Source: Pseudomonas brassicacearum (GTDB lineage: Bacteria > Pseudomonadota > Gammaproteobacteria > Pseudomonadales > Pseudomonadaceae). From it: a DNA stretch of 64,000 nt. The DNA lies in the NCBI RefSeq assembly GCF_000585995.1, contig NZ_CP007410.1:3871430-3935429 (forward strand). The letters are read 5' to 3'. The notes under the pieces are model-generated. The model worked only from the letters and a program-made list of their open reading frames with translations. It did no database searches and was not told the DNA's origin. The position numbers and the translations under genes are program-made. Shown piece after piece: positions 1 to 10,334 of the stretch (position 1 is the first letter of the stretch; the number at the start of each line of letters is the position of its first letter).

Positions 1-2343
1 GGCTTGTAGCAACACCTTGAACTGATCGGCCGGTACCGGCTTGTTGAAGTAAAACCCCTGGAATTCATCGCAGGCATTGTCCCGCAGAAAATCGGCCTGC
101 TCCTTGGTTTCCACGCCCTGGGCAACCACGGTCAGGCTCAGGGTCCTGCCCATCGCGATAATGGCCTCGGTCAAGGCTTTGTCTTCCGATACGCTGCTGA
201 CATCACAGATAAATGAGCGATCGATCTTGATGGCGTCGAGGGGAAACTGCTTGAGTGCAGAGAGCGAAGAATAACCGATACCGAAATCATCAATGGCGAT
301 CCGGATTTTCAGGCGTTTAAGCCCAGTCAACACGCTCAATGCCCTTTTGACATCCTGCATGAGCAGGCTTTCGGCGATTTCGAGCTCCAGCAGACTCGCT
401 TCCATACCGGTTTCAGCCAGTATCTCGGCAAGGTCGACGAGTAAACGCTCATCGGCAAACTGACGGGCCGTGAGGTTCACGGCGATTCCCAGGTGCGGCA
501 GCCCTTGCTGTTGCCAGGTAACGTTTTGCTGGCAGGCGGTCTTGAGCACCCATTTGCCGATCGGCACGATCAGACCAGTCTCCTCCGCCACCGGGATAAA
601 TTGCATGGGCGCGACGATGCCCAGGTCGGGATGATTCCAGCGCAAGAGCGCTTCCATCCCGGTGATCTGGCCGCTGCGTATATCTCGCTTGGCCTGGTAG
701 TGCAGCTGGAACTCCTGGCGCTCCAGCGCGTGGCGCAAGCTCAGCTCAAGCGTCATCCGCTCCAATGAGTCCGCGTTCAGTTTCTCGGAGTAGAACTGAA
801 AGTTGTTTTTGCCTTGTTGCTTGGCCTGATACATCGCGATATCGGCGTTTTTCTTGAGTGTCTGCTCGTCCAGGCCATCCTGTGGGAAGACACTGATACC
901 GACACTGGCGGTCACACGAAACTCCTGGCCCTGAAGGTTGAACGGCCGGGCAATGGCGCCCAGGATTTTCTGGGCGGTGATCGCCACGTACTTGTCCTCG
1001 GACAGCTCCGGCAGCAATATCACGAATTCGTCGCCGCCCAACCGGGCCACCGTATCGCTGGCGCGCAGACAGGCCTTGAGTCGCAGTGCGACTTCCTGCA
1101 GCAGTTGGTCGCCGGCATCGTGTCCAAGCGTGTCGTTGATTTGCTTGAAACGGTCGAGGTCGAGGAAAAGCACCGCCAGTTGCCGATGATAACGGTTTGC
1201 CTCGCTGATGCTCTGGCTCAACATCTTGCTGAACAGACTGCGGTTGGGCAGCGACGTAAGGCCGTCGTGATAGGCCAGGTACTCGACGCTTTCGGCATAG
1301 GCGATTTTGGCTTCGGCGGCGCGCACGCGGCTTTGCACCAGTTGCCAACTCATCCGGCTCAGCAGACTGACGAACAACACCAGCAACAGGCTAGCGCCCG
1401 CCGCCCGCCACAGGTAGGCGCGTGCCTGCCGAGTCACGGCGGCCAATTGTTCCTCTTCGGACAATCCGACCACCACCGCCAGCGGATAATCATAGAGTTG
1501 GCGAGCATTGGTATAGCGTCGCACGCCGTCCCATCCAGTGATCGAGCGTACGGCCTCGGTATTTTCAGTGTCCGGCACCACTGCCGCGTAGTCGACCTCG
1601 TCGCCGGCCACTATGGCTTCGCCGGTGCGCCGCGCCCGGAAGACACCGTCGACGCCCAGCAAGCCGAGCAGGCCGTGATTGCCGAGTTTTGAAGCGTCAT
1701 AACTGCTGACGAAATAGGCCGCATCGACCTCGACCATCGCCATCCCGGCGAACGCCCCGGCCCCCGTATTGAGAGGCCGGCTGAAACGCAGCTTCCATTC
1801 CCCCGTTGCAGGGCTTCTCCAGGGACGACTGATCGACAACCCATTGCCACGCCACAGCGCTTGCAGCTCATCCTGGGCGATCCTGCTGCCGGCTTCACTC
1901 GGCTGAGTACTCGCAACGATCAGGCCGTCAGCATCGACCACGCTGACGTCAAACAAGTAGGAGGATGGCAACAGCGCACGGGCCTTGAGCTTGGGCAGCG
2001 GGTCTTGCTCGCCCTCGGACTCGTAGGTGTATTTGACGAGTTTGAGGGTCTGATCGATTTCACGCACGGCCCGCAGAATTTGCGCTTCGTAGGTGGCACC
2101 GATCTCCAGGCTCGCCTCGGCAATGCCCCGCTGCGCACGAACCTGTTCGACCTTGATCAGGTACAGGGTACCCGCCCACAGGGCCAGCAACAGGAAAACG
2201 GCCAGCAGCGGGAACAGAAAGTAGGCTTCCTTGACTTGGTCGAAGCCGCGCTGAAGCAGATTGTTCGGCGTACCGGAAATGGCGTGCTCGGAATGGGCGA
2301 TACCTGGGGCCGACCTCAGTATGTTCGACCGTTGGATCGCCAT
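1..2343 (-). CDS. Sensor diguanylate cyclase/phosphodiesterase (GGDEF-EAL), 3' end outside window
   Basis: Membrane-bound cyclic-di-GMP enzyme. The reading frame runs from an ATG at 2343 to base 1 without a stop (781 codons visible), so the C-terminus is cut by the window edge. A first membrane helix lies at about residues 42-66 and a second at about 305-325, enclosing a periplasmic sensor region of roughly 240 residues. A GGDEF domain follows, with an intact GGDEF motif at residues 436-440, then an EAL domain with intact EAL at 564-566 and a later DDFGIGYSS motif. By family knowledge both active sites look competent, so net activity (synthesis or breakdown of c-di-GMP) cannot be predicted. 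The start is the first in-frame ATG and gives a short cytoplasmic tail before the first helix. The signal sensed is unknown. Confidence 0.9.
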   Translation of the reverse strand, partial: MAIQRSNILRSAPGIAHSEHAISGTPNNLLQRGFDQVKEAYFLFPLLAVFLLLALWAGTLYLIKVEQVRAQRGIAEASLEIGATYEAQILRAVREIDQTLKLVKYTYESEGEQDPLPKLKARALLPSSYLFDVSVVDADGLIVASTQPSEAGSRIAQDELQALWRGNGLSISRPWRSPATGEWKLRFSRPLNTGAGAFAGMAMVEVDAAYFVSSYDASKLGNHGLLGLLGVDGVFRARRTGEAIVAGDEVDYAAVVPDTENTEAVRSITGWDGVRRYTNARQLYDYPLAVVVGLSEEEQLAAVTRQARAYLWRAAGASLLLVLFVSLLSRMSWQLVQSRVRAAEAKIAYAESVEYLAYHDGLTSLPNRSLFSKMLSQSISEANRYHRQLAVLFLDLDRFKQINDTLGHDAGDQLLQEVALRLKACLRASDTVARLGGDEFVILLPELSEDKYVAITAQKILGAIARPFNLQGQEFRVTASVGISVFPQDGLDEQTLKKNADIAMYQAKQQGKNNFQFYSEKLNADSLERMTLELSLRHALERQEFQLHYQAKRDIRSGQITGMEALLRWNHPDLGIVAPMQFIPVAEETGLIVPIGKWVLKTACQQNVTWQQQGLPHLGIAVNLTARQFADERLLVDLAEILAETGMEASLLELEIAESLLMQDVKRALSVLTGLKRLKIRIAIDDFGIGYSSLSALKQFPLDAIKIDRSFICDVSSVSEDKALTEAIIAMGRTLSLTVVAQGVETKEQADFLRDNACDEFQGFYFNKPVPADQFKVLLQA

Positions 2344-2486
2344 GGTGTGCTCCCTGCATTGTTCACGACTGACGGCTTGCGGATATCCAACGGGGTGACG
2401 GCACGAGGAGTCTGTCGTGCCTGACTGCCCTCCACGCAAGGATTTCCGGCGCTGGTAAAAACTATAGACTACAAACTGCGCCTGTC

Positions 2487-2616
2487 GTGGCGAGGGGATT
2501 TATCCCCGCTGGGCTGCACAGCAGCCCTAAACCCTTACATCCCGGTGTGCCTGGTTAATAGCGCCGGCAGTGTTGGGGCCGCTTCGCAGCCCAGCGGGGA
2601 TAAATCCCCTCGCCAC
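2487..2616. repeat. REP doublet (REPIN-type inverted pair)
   Basis: Two inverted copies of a Pseudomonas REP element, beginning gtggcgaggggatttatccc and ending with its reverse complement, enclose about 60 bp. Total length is 130 bp, nearly the same as each unit of the large array at 27652-28446, and the arms match the 'type B' units there. It sits between the ends of the GGDEF/EAL gene start region and the threonine dehydratase stop. No coding content. Confidence 0.9.
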
Positions 2617-2665
2617 AAGATTTTGTGTCGATTAACTGATCGGCGTTAACATGCGCGGCCCTTAC

Positions 2666-3622
2666 TCACTCAATCACCTTCGCATACACCGGCCTGTCCA
2701 TATTCCCGCCGGACAAAATCACAGCCACCCGCTTCCCTGCCATCGTTTCACGCTCCTGCATGAGCGCGGCCAACGCAGCGGCACCGGCGCCTTCGGCGAG
2801 GTTATGGGTGTCGGTGTAATAGACGCGCATGGCCTCGGCAATTTCCTGGTCGCTGACCGATACGATCCGCGTCGCCGCCGCTGCGTAGATGGCGAACGCC
2901 TCGGGGATCGGCCGACGCACGGCCAGGCCGTCAGCAAAGGTATTGGCCGAGGCGGTTTCGCACAGTTCTCCCGTTTCAAACGATAACTTTGCCGCCAAAG
3001 CCTCAGTGGAAACCACGCCTACCACCTGGGTTTTCAGGCCCAAGGCATCACGGGCGGCAATCACTCCACAAATCCCCGATCCACAGCCAATCGGCACGTA
3101 GACGGTATCCAGGTCCGGCGCAGCCTTGAACAGTTCAAGCGCGTAAGTGGCCACGCCCTTGACCAACTCGATATGGAACGGCGGCACCAGGTAGAGGCCA
3201 TGCACTCGCGCCAGGCGCGCAGCCTCTTCGCGGGCCTCATCGAAATCGCGGCCGAACTCAACCACCTCGCCGCCAAAGCCGCGCATGGCTTTGTTCTTTT
3301 CCACCGAATTGCCTTCCGGCACCACGATCAATGCTTTCAAACCCAGCGCGGTTGCCGACAGCGCCAGGCTCTGGCCATGGTTGCCACGGGTGGCGGTGAC
3401 CACGCCTTTCACGTCGGGGTGAGCGTGTTTGAGCCAATGCATGAAGGTGATGCCGCCGCGCACCTTGAAAGCACCTGTCGGGGTATGGTTTTCGTGCTTG
3501 ACCCACACCGTGCAACCCAGCCGCTCAGCCAGCAAGGGCCAGGCATATTGGGCGGTTGCCGGCATGACTTGGTAGACAGCGTGGGCAGCGTGTTCGATAG
3601 CGTCGAGCGTCAGTTTGTGCAT
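2666..3622 (-). CDS. Threonine dehydratase, PLP-dependent (catabolic type)
   Basis: Predicted to deaminate L-threonine (and probably L-serine) to 2-oxobutyrate and ammonia. The 318-residue protein is a single fold-type II PLP domain without the C-terminal ACT regulatory domain of biosynthetic IlvA. The PLP-lysine motif is seen as TPTGAFKVRG, followed by ATRGNHGQSLA, a glycine-rich phosphate-binding loop (GCGSG), and a C-terminal SGGN. The start at 3622 is chosen because GGAGGT lies just upstream and family similarity begins there; an upstream ATG (3727) would overlap the divergent AraC gene. It is divergent from that AraC-type regulator, which is the natural candidate for its control. The substrate could also be another hydroxyamino acid such as 3-hydroxyaspartate. 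Confidence 0.85.
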   Translation of the reverse strand: MHKLTLDAIEHAAHAVYQVMPATAQYAWPLLAERLGCTVWVKHENHTPTGAFKVRGGITFMHWLKHAHPDVKGVVTATRGNHGQSLALSATALGLKALIVVPEGNSVEKNKAMRGFGGEVVEFGRDFDEAREEAARLARVHGLYLVPPFHIELVKGVATYALELFKAAPDLDTVYVPIGCGSGICGVIAARDALGLKTQVVGVVSTEALAAKLSFETGELCETASANTFADGLAVRRPIPEAFAIYAAAATRIVSVSDQEIAEAMRVYYTDTHNLAEGAGAAALAALMQERETMAGKRVAVILSGGNMDRPVYAKVIE

Positions 3623-3725
3623 GGGGTGACCTCCAGGTTTTGCCCAGTCTAGAGGCGGACGCCATACGACGGCTTTCAGAAAACTGACCTGACTTTTGTG
3701 CCCACTCTTCTCTACTATGGGTCGC

Positions 3726-4559
3726 ATGAGCCATCGAAACCGCCTGCCGTCATCGCCCCCACCGGAACCGGTCCGTCGTATCGAGGCCGGCCCATGGGCG
3801 ATCGAATTGTTACCCGGCTGCGCCTACGCGGCGCGATATGTCGCGACCCAGGCGGCGATCGGTTTTGCCTTTGACAGCCAACGCGGCGTGCATGCCATTG
3901 GCAGCGACCGGGTGCGGCCCTTCGAGGCCATGCCCAATGGCCTGGCGTTCGTCCCGGCCGAGTGTGATGTGTTCTCCGAATCACCCTGCGGCGGTGAATA
4001 CCTGCGGGTCATGCGTACGGACGCTCGTCCATTGGTAGGGGATCGGGCATTCAACAATCGCATTGATCAGCAGGCCATTACCCTCGCACAGCGAATGCGC
4101 GGCGCGTTGTTGCAGCCATCGACAGAGGACGATTGGGAAGCCTGGGCCCTCGGACTGGCTGAACGGACGCTGGAGCACCAGGCGTTGTCGACACCGCCTC
4201 CTGGATCGATCACCGGCAGCCGGATGCGCCTGCTCGATGAATTCATTGACGCGGGGCTCGACGGCCCACTGAGTGTATCGGCGATGGCGGGATTGCTCGG
4301 ATTGTCCGAAGGCTACTTCATGCGCGCCTTCAAGCAGGCGACAGGCAAAAGCCCCCATAGCTACCTGATCGACCGACGCCTGGCCAAGGCCCGAGCCTTG
4401 ATGCGCGATTCAACAGCCCGGCTGGTGGAGATCGCCCACATTTGCGGCTTTAACTCCCAGGCGCACATGGCCACGGTCTTCAAGCAACGCCTTGGGGTCA
4501 GTCCGGCGCAGTTGCGTAGTCAATGGTCGACGGCCTACCGGGCAATCCTGCCCACTTGA
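3726..4559 (+). CDS. AraC-family transcriptional regulator
   Basis: A 277-residue regulator. The N-terminal ~165 residues are a variable sensing domain. The C-terminal ~100 residues carry the two AraC helix-turn-helix units (LSVSAMAGLLGLSEGYFMRAFK and later LVEIAHICGFNSQAHMATVFKQ, ending LGVSPAQLR). It is divergently transcribed from the threonine dehydratase gene, so regulation of that gene is likely (inference). No strong ribosome-binding site is visible before either candidate start (3717 or 3726). The inducer is unknown. Confidence 0.85.
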   Translation: MSHRNRLPSSPPPEPVRRIEAGPWAIELLPGCAYAARYVATQAAIGFAFDSQRGVHAIGSDRVRPFEAMPNGLAFVPAECDVFSESPCGGEYLRVMRTDARPLVGDRAFNNRIDQQAITLAQRMRGALLQPSTEDDWEAWALGLAERTLEHQALSTPPPGSITGSRMRLLDEFIDAGLDGPLSVSAMAGLLGLSEGYFMRAFKQATGKSPHSYLIDRRLAKARALMRDSTARLVEIAHICGFNSQAHMATVFKQRLGVSPAQLRSQWSTAYRAILPT

Positions 4560-4692
4560 ATTTCAAGCCACCTGTTTATTTTTTGATCGTCTGTTGAAAC
4601 GCTCCAACCGCCTGGCCGCGGTGCGGTTATCCACAGACATACTCACGGTTTTTCTGGATAAGTCGGGGCAAGGTGACTGAGCGGTCATCGCC

Positions 4693-5613
4693 TCAAGGGG
4701 GTTGAACCGCCGCCGGGGTGCGTTGCTCCAGCCGGGGCCCGACGCTGGTTTGCGCCCTGTCCACCAGCCGTTGCATCCAGGCGGCATCCTCCTCGTTGAC
4801 CACGGCATAGCGGTTCGGCGGGAAAAACATCCAGTGATGGGCGGCCTCGACAAGGCGCTTGAGCTCATAGGCAGACAGCCAATACGGCGTCTCGATCAAG
4901 GGCATCGGCGCGCCGCTGAAACGCCGACCGAGGGACAGGTTGGTGCCGGGGGCAAAGGCGATCGCCAATTGCTGGCGGGGCTGCATCTGTTTGTCCAACG
5001 GCGGTATTCGCCCAACCGGTCCATAGCTGAAGTCGCCCGGATACTCTTCCTTGAGCACGAGCCAGTGACCCGCCGCCGTCTGGGCCAGGAGCCACTGCGA
5101 TACGCCGGAGCCTTGTACGCACTTGAGTTCGCCGTCGGTCCATTGCATCAGGGTGTTGCAATCCGGGTCATAGTCGCTAGACCACAGGCTGGTGCCAGAG
5201 ACCAGGGTATGGTGTTCAAGCTCGACCTGCCCTTGATCCGGCATGGACTTCCAGTAGCGTTTGGTCGGGTCACGTGTGTCGCGCAAGTAGTTGTGCAGCC
5301 CCCAACCGGCCATGAACAGCAGCGTCGCGAAGGTAAGCCAGCCAAGGGAGTCACCGACGATCCGGTCAACATCCACGCCCGGGGCGGATAGCGCTTGATA
5401 GAGCCACAGGCCCAGTAAAAACGCGAGGCCCGGCAGCACCGGCCCCAAGCACAACGGTGGCACCAGCACCTCGATCCAGCTGAAACGATGCATAAACGCA
5501 CCCTCACGCGCCCAGGCGCGCTCCTCGTCGAGCATCGGCGCCTGTTCACGGGGGCCAATCGCGGGATCAGGGGTCTGGAAGCGCTTGAACAATGTGTAGG
5601 GGTTGTCGCTCAT
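4693..5613 (-). CDS. Hypothetical inner-membrane protein
   Basis: I do not recognise the family. The 306-residue protein starts MSDNPYTLFKRF, has a charged N-terminus, then two hydrophobic segments (about residues 47-78 and 90-108) and a long C-terminal soluble region rich in Trp and Pro (residues ~110-306). No catalytic motif is evident. It stands alone: AraC converges from the left and the ABC importer diverges to the right. The 129 bp between its stop and the AraC stop hold nothing obvious. Confidence 0.7.
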   Translation of the reverse strand: MSDNPYTLFKRFQTPDPAIGPREQAPMLDEERAWAREGAFMHRFSWIEVLVPPLCLGPVLPGLAFLLGLWLYQALSAPGVDVDRIVGDSLGWLTFATLLFMAGWGLHNYLRDTRDPTKRYWKSMPDQGQVELEHHTLVSGTSLWSSDYDPDCNTLMQWTDGELKCVQGSGVSQWLLAQTAAGHWLVLKEEYPGDFSYGPVGRIPPLDKQMQPRQQLAIAFAPGTNLSLGRRFSGAPMPLIETPYWLSAYELKRLVEAAHHWMFFPPNRYAVVNEEDAAWMQRLVDRAQTSVGPRLEQRTPAAVQPP

Positions 5614-5849
5614 GGATCGAATCAGGCTCTAGGAGTCATCGTTCATCGGATCGTTGATCATGCTTGGATCAAGAACTGCTTGCATCATACGCGTGGGCTT
5701 GTAGGATCCCGGCGGTGCGATTAACAGAGGTTTACCGGGTTGACCAAAAACGGTCGGTAGGGCTCCCATTCGTCTACCCTCACAACGCGCCCTGCCATCC
5801 CCAGGCCAGGCGCTTAAACATTCTTGCGTTAATGTACCGGAGATCTTCC

Positions 5850-6701
5850 ATGCTTAAGCGTTCCCTGGCCCTGGCCGTCGGCTTGACCCTGTCTTTTTGC
5901 ACCCTGCTGACGCAGGCCGCCGACACGCTGAAAGTCAGCGCGATTCCCGATGAAGCCCCTACCGAACTGCTGCGCAAGTTCAAGCCGCTTGGCGCGTATC
6001 TGGAGCAGCAAACCGGTATGAAAGTCGAGTTCGTGCCCGTGAGCGACTATCCGGCCGTGGTCGAGGCGCTGGCCACCGACCGGATCGACATGGCCTGGCT
6101 GGGCGGCTTCACGTTCGTGCAGGCACGCCTGAAAACCGGCAATGCCATTCCGTTGGTACAGCGTGAACAGGACGCCCAATTCACCAGCAAATTCATCACG
6201 GCCGACCCTGCCGTCAAGTCCCTCGCCGACCTCAAGGGCAAGACCTTTGCTTTCGGCTCGGTGTCTTCGACTTCAGGCAGCTTAATGCCGCGCTATTTCA
6301 TGCTCCAGGACGGCATCAAGCCGGAAACCTATTTCAGCCGCGTCGGCTATTCGGGCGCCCATGATGCCACCGTAGCCTGGGTCCAGGCCGGTAAGGTCGA
6401 TGCCGGGGTCCTCAACGCCAGCGTCTGGGAAAAACTGGTCGCCGCCGGCAAGGTCGACACCACCAAGGTCAAGGTGTTTGCCACCACCCCGGCCTATTTC
6501 GACTACAACTGGACGGTGCGTGGAACCCTCGACCCAGCACTGGCCGCCAAGATAAAGGCCGCGTTCCTGGCCCTCGATCCGGCGAACCCGAAGGACAAGG
6601 AAATCCTCGATCTGCAAGCCGCCAGCCGCTTCATCGAAACCAAGCCTGAGAACTACAAGGGCATCGAGGAAGCCGCACGCGCCGCCGAACTGCTGAAATG
6701 A
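5850..6701 (+). CDS. PhnD-like ABC transporter substrate-binding protein (putative selenate/oxyanion)
   Basis: Periplasmic receptor of the four-gene importer. The 283-residue protein starts with a Sec signal peptide ending ...LLTQAAD and continues with the PhnD/PtxB-type fold ([53 protein letters not shown]). PhnD relatives bind phosphonate, phosphite or other oxyanions. Close Pseudomonas relatives are commonly annotated as putative selenate-binding proteins, a label I recall but cannot verify here. The start at 5850 is chosen because it begins the signal peptide; an upstream in-frame extension to 5664 has no signal-like features. It overlaps the ATPase gene by 4 bp (ATGA), showing translational coupling. 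Confidence 0.85.
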   Translation: MLKRSLALAVGLTLSFCTLLTQAADTLKVSAIPDEAPTELLRKFKPLGAYLEQQTGMKVEFVPVSDYPAVVEALATDRIDMAWLGGFTFVQARLKTGNAIPLVQREQDAQFTSKFITADPAVKSLADLKGKTFAFGSVSSTSGSLMPRYFMLQDGIKPETYFSRVGYSGAHDATVAWVQAGKVDAGVLNASVWEKLVAAGKVDTTKVKVFATTPAYFDYNWTVRGTLDPALAAKIKAAFLALDPANPKDKEILDLQAASRFIETKPENYKGIEEAARAAELLK

Positions 6702-7495
6702 CACTCCACCTGACCCAGGTCAGCCTGTCCCACGCCAACGGTGTCCAGGCGCTGCGTGGCGTGGAGCTGCACATCGGTGCCAATGAACAGGTCGCCATCA
6801 TCGGCCCGTCCGGCGCGGGTAAGTCGAGCCTGCTCAACGTACTGGGCGTCGCCCTGCGTCCGGGGAACGGCGACGTGCAGGTGCTCGGCGAGCGAGCCTG
6901 GCAATTGTCCGCCCGCCAGCGCCAGCGTCTGCGCAGTCGCATCGGCCTGATCCATCAGTCGCCGCCGCTGCCACCACGCCAGCGCGTGATCACTGCGGTT
7001 CTGGCCGGCAAGCTGGGTCAATGGGGCGTTGGCAAGGGCCTGCTGAATCTGTTGCACCCGCTGGATATTCCAGGTGCGCGCGCGGCATTGTCCCGGCTGG
7101 ACCTGGGTGACAAGTTGTTCGCGCAATGCCAGCAGTTGTCTGGCGGACAGCTGCAACGCGTGGGTATCGCCCGCGTGTTGTATCAAGCGCCCGACGTGCT
7201 GCTCGCCGATGAACCGGTCTCGGCCATGGACCCGGTATTGGCCGAGCACACGCTTTCGGTGCTCTGCCGCCATGCCCGGGAGCACAACGTCACCCTGGTC
7301 GCCAGCCTGCATGCGGTGGAGCTGGCCCTGGCCCATTTTTCACGGATCATTGGCCTGCGCGATGGACAGATCCTGTTCGACTTACCAGCCGATGCGGTCA
7401 ACCGCGAGCTGCTCGACAAGCTCTACGCCAATGAGCAGTTGCAGTCCTCGCCACCGCCTGGGTCCACCTTGAGCGTGCAGATTCCCCGATGCTGA
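6698..7495 (+). CDS. PhnC-like ABC transporter ATPase
   Basis: Energises the importer encoded by its neighbours. The 265-residue protein has Walker [10 protein letters not shown] (around residue 38), ABC signature [13 protein letters not shown] and Walker B VLLADEP, all intact. It resembles PhnC of phosphonate importers. The start ATG overlaps the stop of the binding-protein gene, and its 3' end overlaps the first permease gene by 7 bp, so the four genes form one operon. Confidence 0.9.
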   Translation: MTLHLTQVSLSHANGVQALRGVELHIGANEQVAIIGPSGAGKSSLLNVLGVALRPGNGDVQVLGERAWQLSARQRQRLRSRIGLIHQSPPLPPRQRVITAVLAGKLGQWGVGKGLLNLLHPLDIPGARAALSRLDLGDKLFAQCQQLSGGQLQRVGIARVLYQAPDVLLADEPVSAMDPVLAEHTLSVLCRHAREHNVTLVASLHAVELALAHFSRIIGLRDGQILFDLPADAVNRELLDKLYANEQLQSSPPPGSTLSVQIPRC

Positions 7496-8316
7496 CACGC
7501 GATACCCGAGACCCCGCCACCCGCCCTCGCCTGCTGCTCAGCCTGCTGGCGCTTGTTCTGCTGTGGCCGGGCATTCACCTCAGCGAGTTGGACCTCAGTG
7601 TCCTGCTGGCCAGTGACAGCCAGAGCGAGATGGGCCGCTTTGTCTCGGCCTTCTGGCCTCCGGCACATGGCAAGGAATTCATCGAGCTGTTGTGGCAAGC
7701 CACCTTGCAAACCCTGGCCATCGCCACGGCGGGTATGGCCCTGGCGTTGCTGTTGGCCGTTCCTGCCAGCCTCCTGGCCAGTCGTGCGCTGTCGCTGTCG
7801 GCGGCCTCCCGGGCCGGCCACCCGGGTTATTGGGGCCAACTGCTGCGTTGGCCCGTACGCGGCTTGTTGATCTTCCTGCGCAGCGTGCCGGAGATTGTCT
7901 GGGCCTTGCTTTTCGTGCGCGCCGTCGGCCTCGGCCCGACGGCTGGAGTACTGGCCATTGCGATTACCTACAGCGGCATGTTGGGCAAGGTCTACGCGGA
8001 AATCTACGAGTCGGTCGACCAGCGTCCGGCCCACACGCTGTTGCAGGCCGGCAGCGGTCGGCTTGCAGCCTTCTGCTACGGGATCCTGCCCAATGTGGCG
8101 GCGGAACTGTTGTCCTACACGGTGTACCGCTGGGAATGCGCCATCCGCGCCTCGGTGGTGATGGGCTTCGTCGGGGCCGGCGGCCTGGGCCAGCAAATGG
8201 ATCTGTCGTTGCGCATGTTCGCCGGCGGTGAAGTGGCCAGTTTGTTACTGACGTTCCTCGTCCTGGTGCTGCTCGCCGATCAACTCAGCCGCCTGCTGCG
8301 CTGGAGGCTGGCATGA
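7489..8316 (+). CDS. PhnE-like ABC transporter permease 1
   Basis: A 275-residue inner-membrane permease with an N-terminal anchor and a binding-protein-dependent transport domain ([22 protein letters not shown] early; [20 protein letters not shown] in the middle; [11 protein letters not shown] near the end). The EAA-like loop contacting the ATPase is around '[19 protein letters not shown]'. It overlaps the ATPase gene upstream and the second permease gene downstream (ATGA). Two different PhnE-like permeases in one operon suggest a heterodimeric channel. Confidence 0.88.
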   Translation: MLTRDTRDPATRPRLLLSLLALVLLWPGIHLSELDLSVLLASDSQSEMGRFVSAFWPPAHGKEFIELLWQATLQTLAIATAGMALALLLAVPASLLASRALSLSAASRAGHPGYWGQLLRWPVRGLLIFLRSVPEIVWALLFVRAVGLGPTAGVLAIAITYSGMLGKVYAEIYESVDQRPAHTLLQAGSGRLAAFCYGILPNVAAELLSYTVYRWECAIRASVVMGFVGAGGLGQQMDLSLRMFAGGEVASLLLTFLVLVLLADQLSRLLRWRLA

Positions 8317-9080
8317 ATCGGCTGATCAACGCGGTCATTGTCCTGTGCATCGGCGCAGCAGTTGTCGCCTCGTTCCTCTATCTGAGCATTGATCTCGGCG
8401 AACTCGGCGACAGCGGCAACCTGGCGCGGATGGGGGCTTATGCCCAGCGCTTCCTCAGCCCGGACCTGAGCCCGGGTCACCTGCGGGCGATCGGCCACGG
8501 CGCCCTGGAAACCCTGGCCATGTCCGCCATTGGCACGCTGCTCGCGGCGGTGTTGGGCCTGTTATTGGCCTTGCCCGCGGCCGGGCGCTATGGCTGGCCT
8601 TTCCAGAGCGCCTCGCGCCTGGTGCTCAATGCCTTGCGCGCGGTTCCAGAACTGGTCTGGGCCGCGCTGATGGTCCTGGCCGCCGGCCTGGGCCCGAATG
8701 CCGGTACCCTGGCGTTGGCCCTGCACACCACGGGAGTGCTCGGCCGATTGTTCGCCGAAGCGCTGGAAAACACCCCGCCACAACCCGCCGAAGCCATCCG
8801 GTTGCAGGGCGGCAATGCGCTATTGGCATTTTGCTACGGCACACTGCCAAACCTGCTGCCCCAGCTCCTGGCCTACGTCCTGTACCGCTGGGAAAACAAC
8901 ATCCGCATGGCCAGCGTGCTCGGCTTCGTCGGCGCCGGGGGCTTGGGGCAAATGCTCTACGTCAGCCTCAGCCTGTTCCAGGAAGCGCAAGGCAGTACAG
9001 TGATTCTGGCGATGCTCCTGCTGGTTTTCGCGGTCGACACCCTAAGTAGCTGGAGTCGTCAGCGCTGGGTCAAGGCGTGA
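8313..9080 (+). CDS. PhnE-like ABC transporter permease 2
   Basis: A 255-residue permease homologous to the preceding one ([58 protein letters not shown]). It is the last gene of the importer operon and converges on the first delta-60 gene 16 bp downstream. Its last codons (DTLSSWSRQRWVKA) recur, slightly changed, as a vestige at 12822-12878 next to the third delta-60 paralogue. Confidence 0.88.
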   Translation: MNRLINAVIVLCIGAAVVASFLYLSIDLGELGDSGNLARMGAYAQRFLSPDLSPGHLRAIGHGALETLAMSAIGTLLAAVLGLLLALPAAGRYGWPFQSASRLVLNALRAVPELVWAALMVLAAGLGPNAGTLALALHTTGVLGRLFAEALENTPPQPAEAIRLQGGNALLAFCYGTLPNLLPQLLAYVLYRWENNIRMASVLGFVGAGGLGQMLYVSLSLFQEAQGSTVILAMLLLVFAVDTLSSWSRQRWVKA

Positions 9081-9096
9081 CTGCAGCGTCTCCCTA

Positions 9097-10299
9097 TCAA
9101 CCGAAATAACGTGCTATTCCAATGCCTGTTCCTTGGGGTGACATCTCAACCGTACCGAACAACACTATTTTTCCGTCGGGTTGCACAGCAATATCCCTGG
9201 CTTTATCTATTCCCGACATATCGGTCCTTACCCTGCCTTGCGAGCCGAACTCCATATCCAGTGCTCCGCTGGGATGCAACCGCATCAAGTTGAATGAACC
9301 ATCCGTAAATGTGACTACCAGAATTTTATCGTCGAGCTGAACAGCTACGGCATTGCCCCGAGAATAGTATGGAGGACCCGTAAGATAAGGAACTCCGCTA
9401 TTAAAGGCACTGTCCAGGCTTCCGTCGGAATTGATTCGTGTTATTAAAGTGTAGTACCCCTTCTCTTCAATTCTCACAAATCCCACCGCCACGATTTTCC
9501 TATCTCTCTGCTGCACAGCACTCAGGACATACGCTGAAGCAGTGTTTTTAACATCGATCGTCACCTTGCCATTCTCACCATAGGTCCCATCTACTGCACC
9601 ATCGGGCAGAAAACGTGCAAACTGCATAGCGCCGTATTCCAAGCCTGTTTCAGACTTTGATCCAGCTAAAAGCAGTCGATTATCCGAAAGTACGATCAGA
9701 GAAAAAAAATCGTCCTGTCCGGCATACACGATGCCGCCGTTGCCGAAGGTCGGATCAAAATCTCCTTTGCTGTCAAGACGAATGAGCAGTTCTTCGTTAG
9801 TGGTTACCGAGAGGATGATTTTCCCGTCGGATCGGATTGCCAGAGCATTAGCCAAATCAGCTCCAGGCGTCAGATCCAAAAAAAGAAATCCTTGCGTCCC
9901 AAATGAAGTGTCGAGTTCTCCCGCAGGCAGCAGCTTGCAGAGAAAGAGCATTTGGGCCCCGTACTCTCCAAAGCTGCCAAATATTAGCGCGCTGTCATCC
10001 GAATCAAGTTCTAACAAGCACCTCACTATGCGGTACCCTGGAACAATACTGATGACCTTTACTCCACCGTCACCAAAAGAATCATCCAGATCACCATTGC
10101 TTAGGTGCCTTACTAAGACAAGGTCACCTAGATTGATATGGTACCCGGCCGTGAACATTTTCCCGTCGCTGCGTAATCGTGATGTACCCGACATGCGGAG
10201 TGTGGGGGTCGAGGGGGGAGGAAAATAAAGCACCTTTCCCTCGTCACCAAAACTTGGGTCGAGATCGCCCGCCGCTTGAGTTGCTTTCTGCGTAGCCAT
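9097..10299 (-). CDS. Delta-60 repeat protein, paralogue 1
   Basis: A 400-residue protein of roughly seven ~50-60-residue repeats with the signature LDxxFGxxGxV (LDPSFGDEGKV at the start, LDDSFGDGGVKV, LDTSFGTQGFL, ...LDMEFGSQGRV). This is the delta-60/DUF5122 family, expected to fold as a beta-propeller. No signal peptide is visible, and the first residues (MATQKATQAAGDLDPSFG) run straight into repeat 1. Function is unknown. It is one of three paralogues of 400, 399 and 398 residues here, all on the minus strand and ending alike (GIGIARYFG, VGIVRYLSQ in the third). Lower GC than its neighbours. Confidence 0.85.
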   Translation of the reverse strand: MATQKATQAAGDLDPSFGDEGKVLYFPPPSTPTLRMSGTSRLRSDGKMFTAGYHINLGDLVLVRHLSNGDLDDSFGDGGVKVISIVPGYRIVRCLLELDSDDSALIFGSFGEYGAQMLFLCKLLPAGELDTSFGTQGFLFLDLTPGADLANALAIRSDGKIILSVTTNEELLIRLDSKGDFDPTFGNGGIVYAGQDDFFSLIVLSDNRLLLAGSKSETGLEYGAMQFARFLPDGAVDGTYGENGKVTIDVKNTASAYVLSAVQQRDRKIVAVGFVRIEEKGYYTLITRINSDGSLDSAFNSGVPYLTGPPYYSRGNAVAVQLDDKILVVTFTDGSFNLMRLHPSGALDMEFGSQGRVRTDMSGIDKARDIAVQPDGKIVLFGTVEMSPQGTGIGIARYFG

Positions 10300-10334
10300 A
10301 TCCGCTGCCCTTTAAAGGAAGGATGGAGCTACGG

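Noticed and set aside
746..2138. Plus- and minus-strand frames overlapping the GGDEF/EAL gene
   Set aside because: They are alternate frames of the large minus-strand gene, with no domain similarity.
3623..3727. N-terminal extension of threonine dehydratase to 3727
   Set aside because: No similarity in the extension, it would overlap the AraC start, and a GGAGGT site precedes 3622.
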